Assembly: GCA_013054445.1 (NCBI GenBank)
Contig: JAAMPI010000036.1
Location: 1 to 64,000 of the forward strand
Source of the DNA: Cudoniella acicularis
Taxonomy: Eukaryota; Ascomycota; Leotiomycetes; Helotiales; Helotiaceae
Length of the DNA: 64,000 bases
Reading direction: 5' to 3'
Shown here: positions 34,497-45,510 of the stretch, in pieces
How the letters are laid out: every line of letters begins with the position of its first letter
How positions within the stretch are numbered: position 1 is the first letter of the stretch
Notes under the pieces: generated by a model
Database searches by the model: none
What the model saw: only the letters and a program-made list of their open reading frames with translations
Told to the model about the DNA's origin: nothing
Translations under genes and position numbers: made by a program

Positions 34497-35922
34497 ATGG
34501 ATCCGATAACAGCACTCAGCATAATTGGTAACATAGTGCAGATCATGGATTTCGGCATTCAAGTGGCCAAATTACACCAGCAACTTCGAGACAGCCTCGA
34601 TATTATCGCGGTTCATGAAATAACACCCAACCAACAGTCAATTCGAAGCCAGGTGGAGCATGTCAAGCGAGTGGCGGGCTCTCTGGAGAAGGTTATAGAG
34701 GGTTCGTCAAGTCGGCTTCTGGTATTTGGATACAATGCAGGATCAGATTCGATGGACGGTGACAAACAAATGGAATACCGTTACTCGCACGCGGAACAAT
34801 TGCTGAAAAAGATGGAAGAAACGAGGACGAGTCCAGAAGAGCGAAGAAAACCTCTTATATTGTTGGGTTACGACACCGGAGCTTTAATTATCGAAATGGC
34901 ACTCGATATTTCAAGAAAGTCAAGTGCTAAAGGGAGTAAAGATGTTTATGCCATATCCCAATCAACCTACGCCACTCTCTACGTCGATACTCAAAATTTG
35001 CGGAATCCCCCGTTCCAAGGCTACAGAGAAACCTGTTATTCAGCGGATCAAGTCGTCTCCTCTCGAGACGCACGCACTTCGAGGCCTTTACTTGCCAGCG
35101 GACCACTTCCAGCCAGGCTATTCAATCGAATCGCATGCGAGTCGGACTCGCGCTCATGTTACGTTCGGAGGTCGGGTTTTGGTATGCAGCGATGTCGGTA
35201 TGGTCATAGGATTAACAGACTTCTGCTACCTACCATTCAACTCGTATGCACAGCAATCATGGGCAACTACAGCCGCTCAATCCTACGACCAAGTGAAATT
35301 CCAAGCCTGAACGCCACAACTTCCTACTTGGGAGGTTCGGATCAAGCACTCAAGGCTTTTGTGCCAGCAGCAGATGCGGGGCGAGGAGGCAGAGACAAGT
35401 TGGACATGCTGTGGCAATGTGTTCAAATTAATGAGCACTGGCCAGTCTTGGCGAGATATCTGGTACGTACTCTCTATCTACCATACATGCACAACACAAA
35501 CTGAGAAAGGGTTTTTTATTCTAACTCAAACAACAATAATATAGAATTTAGCGAAACATTGCGGCTCAAATATCCCATCCTTCCTTCGAAATCCCAGCAC
35601 TACGCTCTTCGTTTTCACTTTCATCGCTTATGGAGTTTCGGCCATAAGCTTCTACGAAGTAAATTCCTCCCACCATCGGTACCAACGATATTTCCTTACA
35701 GCGGGAATTATTGCCGGAATCGCCGTGTCGCTCTACCTCCACTCGAAGGATACATTGCTTAATGTTGTGACGACAGTGATGCCTACTAGTATTACTGTAT
35801 TTCTGGTTCTCAGTGGAATGGTGCATGGGGTGTTGGGTGGAAAGCCAAACACCGCGGAGGAGGAAATTTGTCGGGTTATTGAGCGCTGGGTGGGGGATGT
35901 TGTCGTTGCAGGAGATGGCTAG
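34497..35922 (+). CDS. STAND-type N-terminus with degenerate hydrolase segment and C-terminal membrane helices
   Basis: Exons 34497-35462 and 35545-35922 (GTACGT...ATATAG) join in phase to 447 residues. The start MDPITALSIIGNIVQIMD is typical of fungal NACHT/ankyrin N-terminal domains. Then SSRLLVFGYNAGSDSM and KPLILLGYDTGALIIEMAL align in order with lipase-like (DUF676/SesB-type) domains: LLFGYD, then the nucleophile elbow GHSLGG. Here the elbow reads GYDTGA and has no serine. The last exon encodes two or three hydrophobic helices (TTLFVFTFIAYGVSAISFY, FLTAGIIAGIAVSLYL, TSITVFLVLSGMVHGVLGG). The stretch 34920-35330 has an Arg/Cys-rich composition in this frame, while the +2 frame looks more protein-like, so unseen introns or a frameshift may exist there. 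Confidence 0.55.
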
Positions 35923-36772
35923 TGCATGCGCTAGAGAAGGTTTAATACCCCGAACATGCTCCGGCCACACCCCTATATACAGGTGTGTCTGTACTTAAGG
36001 GGTGCGTCCTATTTTATCGGAACGGAGAGAGCCCTCGTGCCAAGTCTATTAAAGCAATCCTAACTCTCTTATTATAAATAATTTAAGATATTATTTATAT
36101 ATGCTTCTTGTTAGGCTTTAATTATTCTTTAACTTTATTTAAAGGGAGAATCTTTAATAATAAAGATAAGTAGAAATCATAAAGTTATAGACTTCTAATC
36201 ACTAAAACATTCGTATAGGCGCTATAACTATTGTTTAAATTTTACCAAATTTTTAAATATAAAGTGTATCCTCTATACAGGGGCGCTATACGCTATAGGC
36301 TGCATCTATATATAGGCATTTGTTACTTCGCATCTGCTAATATAAACACTAAATAGAACACACCTATATCACGTTACCTAGCCCCCTCCATGGGCTTGCC
36401 TAGCGGACCCGCAGACCTGCTTATTCAGGGGTTCAGGGGGTGGCCCCTGCCCCACTTTTCCAGTGTATATAGAGGGCTTCAGTGCCCTGAATTTAAGCTC
36501 AGCAGAGCGTCTTTCCTGTGTGACAACTCATTATTATTTTATAAATGTACTTTATTCGCACATTCATACCGTGCTGCCCGTGCTCTAATTAAGTGCTACG
36601 AGGGAGGAAAGTTAGAGGAGAGGATGTCTTTATAGTCCCCGCCACCGTATTTAATTTCAGAAAACTCTGCTACTGAGCCATTTAAGACATCTTCTCGAGT
36701 CTCAACTTCTTTCTCACTCTTCCCTACCAATACAAGATTTTTATTTACGCAAATCGACACTCTAAACGCCTC
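35923..36772. other. AT-rich island, possible mobile-element relic
   Basis: 36060-36380 is strongly AT-rich with scattered GC-rich blocks (CTATACAGGGGCGCTATACG, GGGGGTGGCCCCTGCCCC). Alternation of AT-rich and GC-rich text without ORFs suggests a decayed repeat. No terminal repeats or transposase motifs could be identified. Confidence 0.35.
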
Positions 36773-39094
36773 TCATTCTTCCATTTGCGAATCAATCGCA
36801 TTATCCCTTAAAGTTTCATTTGTAATGTCTGTTTGAACTAATCGTAGAGTCGAAATGATCCCAGACGACTGTTGAATAATCCTCGTCTCTTCGGTATTTA
36901 CATCAATGAAGAAAGCAGGTAAATCAGGAGCGGTCCCGGACCACTCTAACAAAGGCTGGCCAGAAGAAGCCGGGGGAACTAACAGTCGATGAGTTTGCAT
37001 AAACTGGATACTCATAAGAGGAGATACGTACGAACCATAGTAACAAATTTAGAACCGCATTTACTTTTAATAATCATCCTCTGTTCATTGGTAGTCGGGT
37101 TTTGGACGACTGTGACTTGTGCTTCTAGAAGGTGCATGTCCCGAATCATTACGTCCCCGATACTCCTTTCTCTTGTCAGCAAAAGTTTATATCAAGAATT
37201 AATTGCTTACTTCTGAAATATTACGATTTCTCCCAAACGCTGAGATTGCAAATAAGAAAAAAAAAACCTGTCGCTGCAACGCTTCAATTGAGCCCCTACA
37301 CGAATTCACCGCTTCACGAGATGAGAAAAGAAGTTCGATGTCAGCGTGGTGAATATCGTGATTTTCATTGCCATCAGAGTGTGCGAGAGATGCTTTTGCG
37401 GTTATGTTTTGAAGGATGATGCCTGGTGTGCTTCTTACTTCTTCGATGGTGGTGAGGTGATTAACTGTTAAACAGCCATGTTATTATTAGTGAAAATGTG
37501 TCACTTTGATTTTGATAGGGGGTAAAGGGTGAAATATATACATTGTAGTACGAGTTGAGAAATATCCGCGCTGTCGCTTAAAGGCTTCGGAAGAAGGACC
37601 ATCTCTGCGTTTTGACAGGGAAGTAGGCTGAGGTTTTCTTGCTCTGTTGTCGACTCAACTGATTGAGGGGATAAAATTGTAGTGTAATACAACATCTGCA
37701 CGCTATCGATGGTTCCTAGGATGAATTGGAAGCCGTTTGATATGAGGGTTGCGCTTCTGATGTTTTGTCGGAAGCCAGCTGTGTCGCTTCAGGTAAAAGT
37801 GAACATTTTGTTAATTTTGGTTGTATGGGTATTGGAGAAGCGTACCCGAATGTGTGCAGAATTGAGAGCGAACCTCGATTGTTTTCTTGTAGGGAAGTAT
37901 GCATGAGCATGGAATTTGAGGCGGTAGATGCTGATCTTAAACCTTGGATTAACGCTAGTTGCGAGATGTATTGTTCGAAGTCGGCGAGGCCTGGAGGTTG
38001 TTACAACATATATTTCGTTTGCAGAGGCGAGTTGAACTTACGTGTTGATGAAATATTGGAAAGAAGGAGAGAGACTACTGAGTTATAGCTTTTCGAAAAT
38101 GCATGGATTTTCCAAGTTGGTCGGGTGGTGGTGAGACGCAGGATGAGGCTCACGGGCAGTACTAAGAGGTGTCAAGTTAATCTAGAATTTTAGGTCTAGC
38201 TTTGCTTTGTGAAAGGGCTATCTGAAACCTACAAGTATAATCGAGGTTATCGTTCTTCCCACAGACACAGTGAAAAAGACGTGAACCCTGAGTTAGCAAC
38301 CATTCTGGGTCAAAAGTTGCTTTCGGACATAACAACCGGGAGGGGATTTCATTCGAAAGATTAAGAAAGACAGAAAATGATAATTCTGGCTCCTCAAGTT
38401 GTCCTTCAGAGGCAGAATGGAGTTCAGTAGCTCCAGTCTCCACCTCTCTTGATCGTTTTGGTTGTTTCGGTGGGGCGTTCTTGATGTTGCCGATATACCA
38501 TTCATGAATATCCTGCAGCATTCCATGGGTAAGGTCGACTTGCGCTTTAACTCTATCCGTCTGAAAACTAAACTAGAAGATCAACAAAAGTCCAGTAAAT
38601 CAAAAGACAGATTGTGCTTACGAGCACCGTGCTGCTATAGCCAAGTTCAGCGCATTAACGTGGGTTGCAAGGTTATGCCTCAACTTATCCAAACCGGCCC
38701 CCTCTGTCGTCCATTTAATCTTCTTGATATTATCTTTCAATTCCTGCCTCCATTTTCTCCTCATATTATCATCGACTTGTTCTTTCTCTAAATCTGGTCG
38801 TAGCTCTGGGTATTTTTGCAGGATTTTTTCTAAATGCTTTAGCGTCGCGCCGCAGTTCTCTACCATTCGTCCCAGTATCTCATCCTCCTCCGCCCGGTCC
38901 GCAACGCCTGGAGAGCCAGATTTTGAAAGTGTAGATGATAAGAGTTTTAGTGCGCTGCTGATGGCGAATAGCTGGTTTTGGACCTCTTGGAACTCAGCGG
39001 GTGCGCCTTTTCGACCGCTGGTGAGGGTTTTGCCTAGGGTGTAGGCAAGCCCGGAAAGCATTAGTATATCTCCTATTCCTATACCGAAAGACAT
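36773..39094 (-). CDS. Multi-exon protein with NLR/ankyrin-type fungal N-terminal helical domain
   Basis: Exon 1 (39094-38622) starts MSFGIGIGDILMLSGLAYTL, followed by KGAPAEFQEVQNQLF. This is a helical domain that often opens fungal NACHT, ankyrin or kinase proteins. Exons 38567-38233, 38161-38042, 37990-37874, 37778-37542 and about 37464-37302 follow with consistent phases and mostly good splice sites (GTAAGC, GTAGGT, GTAAGT). The last two exons (about 37171-37045 and 37003-36773) need weak donors, so the 3' part is approximate. Total about 600 residues. Downstream of the helical domain are segments such as DIHEWYIGNIKN, LPVSLILRLTTTRPTW, FQFILGTIDSVQMLYY and SIGDVMIRDMHLLEAQVT. I see no nucleotide-binding motif, so this is an N-terminal-domain protein without a STAND core. 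It is divergent from the VIT-vWA gene with 240 bp between starts. Confidence 0.55.
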
Positions 39095-39334
39095 CTTGGA
39101 GAGATTTCTTCGTAATGTCAAGAATAAAACGTTGTTGAGCGAATTTGAAGGGGCTTTTTTTAGGGGGTTTCGACGAAGTGGATGCTTGTTGACTCGGGCT
39201 TCGAGGAGGCTGCCCGCCTGCTAAGAAGTCGGGCGTCGAGGCTGAGGTAGTATGGCGTGAACCAACCACAATGACTGCAATAAGAAAATTCAGGTTTATG
39301 CAGGACCCGCCGTAAGCCTGCAGCCCACAGCCTC

Positions 39335-42300
39335 ATGACCATAAACATCATCCCATCGATATCGTCTGGAGAAGGCTTTTCACTGTCATTAAAAGATATT
39401 CCATTTCGTGAATACTCTGAGAGGCTGCCAGCCCGACCCAGCCGAAGAGCGTCGCTCATGATGGCTTACCCTTACCCTGAATATAGTAGTCACAATGTCA
39501 ACAGGCTGCCTTCTGGACTCTTTTTCAGAACCGATCAGGCTGAGGAGTTTATGAAATCTCCGCGGATAGGGAGCAGAGACATTAGACGGAGTGCTGTGTC
39601 TCATGACGAGCTAAACTACAATGATTTTATCGTCCCCAAAGATCACTCTACAAAAAACGACAAATGTTTATACCTCCCACTTCTAGAAGTCTCCGTGGAG
39701 GTCGAGGTTGTGGCAACCATTGCATGGACGAGGCTGAAACAAACCTTTACGAATCAAGCAACACATCCTACCAATGAGGCGACATACTGCTTCCCGCTTT
39801 ACGACGAGTCTATTGTGACGGCCTTCAATTGTACCATAGGTTCGGACAAGGTCTTGAAAGGTGTTGTGAAGACAAGGTCGCAAGCAAAGGCCGAGTTCAA
39901 GGAAGCTGTCGCTCGACAACAAGTTGCCGCACTCCTTGAAGAACACACACCGGAGGTGTTCGAGACCAGCATCGGCAACATTCCCGCTCAAACGAGTGTC
40001 AAGATTGAGGTTTGCTATATCACAGAACTGAAAGCTGATGTCAGCGGAGATGGAATTTTGGTCACGATTCCTACCTCAGTGGCGCCACGATATGGAGTGC
40101 CTCCAAGCTTAATCCCGAGTAAGAGTTTATCCAATTCCTTGGCTGTACCCCGAAAGAAGGGACTACAGATACAAGTCCAGGTATTGCTGCCAGCTACAAT
40201 CAGCAAGATTGAAAGTCGAACGCATCCAGTGTCTGTGGAGATGGGATCTCATGGCCATACAACAACAAGAAATATCAGAGATTTATCCATAGGAGAATCT
40301 CCTAACTTCGATCCCAAGAAGGCCAGAGCAACACTATCTGACAGAAGTGCAAGTCTCGGGAAAGACTTTATACTCCTCGTCCAAAGTAGGGAGGGTCAAC
40401 CATTGGCCTCGCGTGCACTCTTTGAACCACATCCAAAGATTCTAAACCACTCAGCATTGATGGTATCGATAAATCTCCGTGATATATATACCCCAAATGT
40501 CGTTTCTCCAAAAGGACCCTGCGAAATCATCTTCTTGGCCGACCGATCAGGATCAATGTACGACAAGATAGAAACCTTGAAGACCGCTATGCGCTTCTTT
40601 CTCAAGAGTCTTCCAAACAACTGTTTTTTCAACATCTGCTCCTTTGGAGGTACTCACACTTTCATGTGGCGCGAATCGCGAACTTACAACCAAGAAAACG
40701 TTGACGCGGCGTTGTCCTACGTCGAAACTCACTTCGCAGCAAACATGCTAGGAACTGAACTTTTATCTGCACTACGATACGTCGTACAAAAAAGCAATTT
40801 ATCTGTCAACACGGAAATCATTGTCTTGACAGACGGAGAGGTTTGGGACTCAAATAACGTATTTGAATTCATCCGAGAAACGCGATCCCCGGGACAACTG
40901 ACCCAGAAAACCCGCTTCTTCTGTTTGGGTATAGGAGAAGCAGTCTCCCATCACCTCGTCTTGGGGATTGGCCGACACGGCGGTGGATTGGCTGAAGTTG
41001 TACCGGTTGATTCTGCAGGCGATTGGATGCGAAAGGTGATCGGAATTCTGGGAGCGGCGTTAACGCCTCCAAATTGGAATATTGAGATTACTTTGGACGA
41101 TGATGCGTCTCTCACTAACCAAAAATGCGAGGCAGGAGTTTGTATCCAGGCTCCTTATCACATTCCGGAATTTCACGCTTTGTCCAGGGGCTCGGTTTAT
41201 TTTCTCCTCAGTCGGGAACTCACTGCCAAGGTTGTTAAAGTCAAAGCTACCGCTATTGCCTCAGGGGAATCCGTCACTACTGAACTTCCAATCGAGAGAC
41301 TCAAAACGAGGCGTGCTTGCGTGCATGTACTCGCCGCCAAAGCCGTCTTGGGTGACCTCGAGAGTGGCCGAAGCTGGCAACATGATACGAGCTCTAATGA
41401 CAACAATGCGAATATGAACGCTGGAGTTGACGAGCTTGCCAGGACTGAAGGTGAGAGGATTGGCATAGAATGGCAAATCTCGAGTAAATGGACAAGCTTT
41501 ATCGTCGTAGACGACGACAGTTCCTTGGAGAAACCTTCCCGCTGGTATCGAGCTGAGAGATCAGAACTCGCCGGGTTGACACGACCTAGGTTTGGTGCCG
41601 CGAATCGCGGTTATCCAATAAATGTTACAAATGATGCAATGGCTTATTGTCAAGCCTCACCCGGTTTCCGTAATTTAAGTCGGCACGGGCGTGTGTCTCA
41701 AGTAGCTGCAATGGCATCTTCGTCCGTTCCCAACAGGGAGACTGAGAACGCCAACCAACGAGTTATGCAACAATATTACGGCCCACCAATAAGCTCGTCG
41801 GGGTTTTTACCCGGCTCCAGCACACCAAGTTCCCAAACAGGGGTATATGATTCCGGGGTATATGGACAATCGGGACAATACGCAAGCCTACATGCCACGG
41901 GGAGTTCATATGCTTTTGAGGGGTCTCTACCGGCAAGTTCGTCGGTGTCTAGGCCCGGCATCACCCAAGAAAGTTCCCAAACAGAGCCGCATACTTCCGG
42001 GAGCTCGGGGTATCAACAATCGCTATGTGTTCCAGAAGGGTATGTTGAAGGAGGGCTTCTAGAGCCAATCCCCATAAAAAACTATCCCGATAAACCAAGA
42101 AATGATCACTATGAATCAAGAAAAAGCGATCACGATCATTCAAGTTATTATGATTGCGATCATTCAAGTTATTATGGTGATCAACCCAGAAGTGATCGTT
42201 ATACACCAAGAAGAAGCGATCACGACCAATCAAGGAGAAACTATGGCGATCAGTCAAGAAGAGATGATCGCTATGAGTCAAGAAGTTATTATAGTGATCA

Positions 42301-42928
42301 ATCAAGAAGTGATCGCTACATACCAAGAAGCAGCGATCAGGATCAATCAAGCAGAAACGATCTCCAGCCGAGAGGACGTCCCATTCCTCCAGCTTCACCC
42401 CCTACGAGTCCCGCTCAAGAACCCACTTTGAAGTTACTACTAGACTCAGTCACGGTTACTGGAGCTTTCAAGCTCTCCCCTGGCGTTCGAACGGCAATGA
42501 CAGCACAATTCACATTTGACGCAGAAAAGCTCTTACGAGATTGGTCTACAACACTGTTGATCGAACGTCCAGATTTTAAGGATGTGGACACGGTATTGGA
42601 TACAGCAATGTCAATTGTTTATATCGAGAACGTGTTTGCCAGCGATAAAAAATTATGGGCTTTGCTGATACAAAAGGCGCTGGCTTGGCTTGAAAAATGC
42701 TTTCTTGGGGAAAAGCAGTGGGAGTCGCTTTTTACAATTTTGAGGAGCGGGTTGAAAGATAAGCCCAAGGATGCGAACGTTGATACTAGGGAGGGTTTCG
42801 AAATGAGCGTCGAAATGACAGAGAATTCTTGTAAATTTGTTCAGGAAGAGGAAGCTCAGAAGATTCTGTTAGCTGACGGGGTTCTCGGACAAGAAGTGAT
42901 GAAATCACAGAAGAGAAAGCGTCCTTGA
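39335..42928 (+). CDS. VIT and von Willebrand factor A domain protein
   Basis: One exon of 1197 residues. The start at 39335 is used here; an internal ATG at 39458 (MMAYPYPEYSSHNVN) is an equally likely start. The VIT domain (residues about 115-250) shows the typical FPLYDESIVTAFNCTIG and VFETSIGNIPAQTSVKIEV. The vWA domain (about 395-570) has an intact metal-ion-dependent adhesion site, DRSGS, plus LGTELLSAL and IIVLTDGEVWD. The layout resembles PARP4/inter-alpha-trypsin-inhibitor-type VIT-vWA proteins, common in fungi and mostly uncharacterised. Then comes a Ser/Gly/Tyr-rich linker, a repeat tract of S-D-x-D-x-S-R units (about 917-1010), a Pro-rich hinge and a C-terminal helical bundle (KLWALLIQKALAWLEKCF). 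Probably an intracellular scaffold or adaptor; no catalytic site is visible. Confidence 0.85.
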   Translation: MTINIIPSISSGEGFSLSLKDIPFREYSERLPARPSRRASLMMAYPYPEYSSHNVNRLPSGLFFRTDQAEEFMKSPRIGSRDIRRSAVSHDELNYNDFIVPKDHSTKNDKCLYLPLLEVSVEVEVVATIAWTRLKQTFTNQATHPTNEATYCFPLYDESIVTAFNCTIGSDKVLKGVVKTRSQAKAEFKEAVARQQVAALLEEHTPEVFETSIGNIPAQTSVKIEVCYITELKADVSGDGILVTIPTSVAPRYGVPPSLIPSKSLSNSLAVPRKKGLQIQVQVLLPATISKIESRTHPVSVEMGSHGHTTTRNIRDLSIGESPNFDPKKARATLSDRSASLGKDFILLVQSREGQPLASRALFEPHPKILNHSALMVSINLRDIYTPNVVSPKGPCEIIFLADRSGSMYDKIETLKTAMRFFLKSLPNNCFFNICSFGGTHTFMWRESRTYNQENVDAALSYVETHFAANMLGTELLSALRYVVQKSNLSVNTEIIVLTDGEVWDSNNVFEFIRETRSPGQLTQKTRFFCLGIGEAVSHHLVLGIGRHGGGLAEVVPVDSAGDWMRKVIGILGAALTPPNWNIEITLDDDASLTNQKCEAGVCIQAPYHIPEFHALSRGSVYFLLSRELTAKVVKVKATAIASGESVTTELPIERLKTRRACVHVLAAKAVLGDLESGRSWQHDTSSNDNNANMNAGVDELARTEGERIGIEWQISSKWTSFIVVDDDSSLEKPSRWYRAERSELAGLTRPRFGAANRGYPINVTNDAMAYCQASPGFRNLSRHGRVSQVAAMASSSVPNRETENANQRVMQQYYGPPISSSGFLPGSSTPSSQTGVYDSGVYGQSGQYASLHATGSSYAFEGSLPASSSVSRPGITQESSQTEPHTSGSSGYQQSLCVPEGYVEGGLLEPIPIKNYPDKPRNDHYESRKSDHDHSSYYDCDHSSYYGDQPRSDRYTPRRSDHDQSRRNYGDQSRRDDRYESRSYYSDQSRSDRYIPRSSDQDQSSRNDLQPRGRPIPPASPPTSPAQEPTLKLLLDSVTVTGAFKLSPGVRTAMTAQFTFDAEKLLRDWSTTLLIERPDFKDVDTVLDTAMSIVYIENVFASDKKLWALLIQKALAWLEKCFLGEKQWESLFTILRSGLKDKPKDANVDTREGFEMSVEMTENSCKFVQEEEAQKILLADGVLGQEVMKSQKRKRP
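42085..42375 (+). repeat. Degenerate tandem repeats inside the VIT-vWA gene
   Basis: Units built on AGTGATCG(T/C)TA and AGCGATCA(C/G)GA followed by CAATCAAG recur about every 45-90 bp. They encode charged, disordered SDRYxPRxSDxDQS units. The repeats are degenerate but recognisable at DNA level, suggesting length polymorphism between strains. Confidence 0.6.
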
Positions 42929-43513
42929 ACATGAAAAGGGTTTTTGAGTGGGCAATTCTTGCAAGGTCGAGAGACAACGAAATAATGATTGTGACGGATG
43001 GGGTGATGGCATTACAAAAAGAGTAAGAAGAGACGGAAAGTAGACAGAATATATTTCTTTCAAAATAAAATCAGAAACGAAGTTGACAGGCGACGAAAAT
43101 CGCTAAAGTATAGAGAAGCAAGGAAATTGTTATAAAGAAGTGGCGAATTACAACCAACATGGATTTAAAGGTATTTTTACGAGATTGTATTAAGAGTTGC
43201 AACTGATTTAGAAACTGGTGGATGTGAAACTTTTACTATTCGCGAAGTTGTGACTCTATTTTTGCCGAAAAAAAGAGAGGATAATAAGAACCGTTGTATT
43301 GTCAAGCTCTTTTCCCTCTCTCTTCCCTTTTACGAAATTTAACAACTTCTCAGGTTAAATCTTTCTCTTTCCAAAACCCTCTAGTCCTATAATTTTGCAA
43401 GCATTCCTAAGACCCCCAAAACAAGCAGAAGAGATAAATAGAACAGTGTAATACCACAATTAAGTACTCCCAACTCCAGAACGCCTTCTAGACATCTCCC
43501 CAAGGGCCCAGAC
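42929..43513. other. Intergenic
   Basis: This is the region 3' of the VIT-vWA gene. It is AT-rich with no supported gene. Confidence 0.5.
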
Positions 43514-43765
43514 CTATTTCTCGATATCATCCCGCAAACGCGCAAGAAACCGACGATGATTGATAGTACAGTAGTGCTCCTGTTTATTCCCTGACCGAGA
43601 ATTGACAATCCGAGAAGGCATGTAGTAGTCGAATGCAACAAAGAAAGAAGTACGAGACCTAGGGAGAGCTGTTAGCCTAGCTGTGGTTTGTGGAAGAGGG
43701 TGATATGCTTACTTATTTAATGGCTTGCTAAAGCAGGATGCTGGAGAACCAGTTAATAAGGCCAT
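43514..43765 (-). CDS. Possible small two-exon gene, 65 residues, unknown
   Basis: Exon 1 is 43765-43713 (ATG, MALLTGSPASCFSKPLN). The 54-nt intron has a GTAAGC donor, GCTAAC branch point and CTAG acceptor. Exon 2 is 43658-43514. The phases join to 66 codons ending in TAG. The product is basic and has no signal peptide or recognisable domain. Support rests only on the very good intron consensus. A longer hydrophobic frame overlaps exon 2 in another phase but lacks a start codon. Confidence 0.3.
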
Positions 43766-43903
43766 AATCAAAGCAATGATTATAGAGTAACTAAGTAGTC
43801 AGATACTCCTTAGCGCTCTTCAGACAGCTCAGCGCTCTTGACGCGGTCTACCAGCTCGGCGGCCTCGAAAGTCCTCGTCTCGACAGTCCTCGGCTCAGCG
43901 GTC

Positions 43904-44125
43904 TTATAGATTAGCTTGGATAGCTTCGAATACATGAGGATGGAATGCATTACCGTGGGCCAGGATCAGTTCAATTACTTGACAAAGATGCATGTTAGCT
44001 GCATCGTGATCGGCTCCGCGCTCTTGAAGGTGTTCTTGCCTAGCTTGTTCGTAGTTCGGCATGTTGTTGTGGATGTCGTCGTAGTCGTTTAGGCGAGGAG
44101 CTGATAGAAGTTGATTAGCTGCCAT
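43904..44125 (-). CDS. Possible small gene, 73 residues, unknown
   Basis: Single frame from a true ATG at 44125 with acidic/His-rich composition (NDYDDIHNNMPNYEQARQEH, HLCQVIELILAHGNAFHPH). It has no homologous features I recognise. It could be a real small protein or chance. Confidence 0.25.
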   Translation of the reverse strand: MAANQLLSAPRLNDYDDIHNNMPNYEQARQEHLQERGADHDAANMHLCQVIELILAHGNAFHPHVFEAIQANL

Positions 44126-45510
44126 CTTTCTCGCGTCTTATGGGTGTTGGATTGAAGGGTGGATTGGATTGTGGATGTTCGAGTCGAACAAAAGGTTTTG
44201 GACTACTTACTTTTATACCAGTCACCAAGCGATAAGTTTGCTGATCACGTGAGGATGCTTGCTTGACGGCAAGAGGAGGGTACTTAAATGAAATACTAGC
44301 GTGAGATGAAGCGTGCGTTAAGCGAGAGCTTGTAAGCCGAGCGCTTAATAAGTCACACCGAAGACTAGTATAGACTAGCGTAGGGCCTTCCATAGCCTCC
44401 TGTCTACTTCTTAAAGCAATTCCCAAGGCCCTTCCTACGTGGCTGCCTCCTGCCTCTGCTCCTGTAGACTCTCTCTTCCCTCTCTGCTACTCCTTCTTGT
44501 GCGATTCTCTCCTGAGCCTTGGTTCTTAGGTCCTAGTCTTTGGCTCCTAGTCTCTAGCTCCTGCGTAGCGGTGCATATATGTGTTTATGTGAAATAGAGA
44601 GAAAAGTCGACGAGTAGAGGTATAAAAAATCAGCAAAAAGAAAACCAAACTCAAAAAATTAAATATCAGTGATCAGAGTGGGACGCTAGAATCTAATAAG
44701 AACACTTTATCATCATCACCATCACCATCACCATCTAGGGCTACCAACAAAACTTATGCCCTACAAACATTACATGATTAGCCAAAGAACTTCTTTCACA
44801 TCCTCCTCCCTATCATATGAGTAATAATAAACTTACGCTTTTATAACCAAGAAATAGTTACTAAAGAAACCTTAACCTAGCGATAACCAGCTCAGTCACC
44901 TGTCCCTATTTATGAATTTTTTGTCTGGATATCAGGATAGAGACAACTACTAAAGAATTTTCAAAACTTACAATGCAGGAAATTTCAAGGTGCGAGAACT
45001 CTTCTTTAGAAAGTATTTTAGATGGAATTAATTATGACATATAAAACAATTATTTCTACACATCGTCGCGAGTGTGAATGCACTCAATTATTGTGGTCCC
45101 TGAAATCGAAGAGGGGGTGAATCACGAGGCGATTCCCAATTTTTCCACGACGCTTCTTAAAATTTCACGCCCTCGTGCAGCCAGTATCAAAGTGATGAAC
45201 TGCATGAATTGTTCTTTCCCTGTGAGATTAGAATCGCTCACACATTTAAAAACGTTTTGCGGTACAACTCCGATATGCGGCCAACCCGCCAATGACTCAA
45301 ATCAAGTACGGCATCTTCTCCCAAAAAATATTCAAGCCAATACCAACTTGTGAATTATCTATCTGTACGAAGAACAGACCTGAAAGAGACTGTTTTATCC
45401 TTCCTATCCTATTTCTCCAATTTGATTGCTAAGCGATAAAAATATGATGCAAAACGCCTTCATGTATGACCATTATAATTTCCAAAGCACTTATCCTAAC
45501 CTTGCAACTC
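44126..45510. repeat. Gene-poor interval with (ATCACC)n microsatellite
   Basis: A CATCACC-type microsatellite lies at about 44711-44734. A pyrimidine-rich, CTCCTG-like low-complexity tract runs at about 44395-44575. An ORF at 45078-45353 starts with ATG but shows no domain and is not called. Confidence 0.4.

Noticed and set aside
42085..42375. Regular spacing that might suggest a CRISPR-like array
   Set aside because: The repeats are in frame, degenerate and translated as a disordered linker of a eukaryotic protein. There is no repeat-spacer structure.
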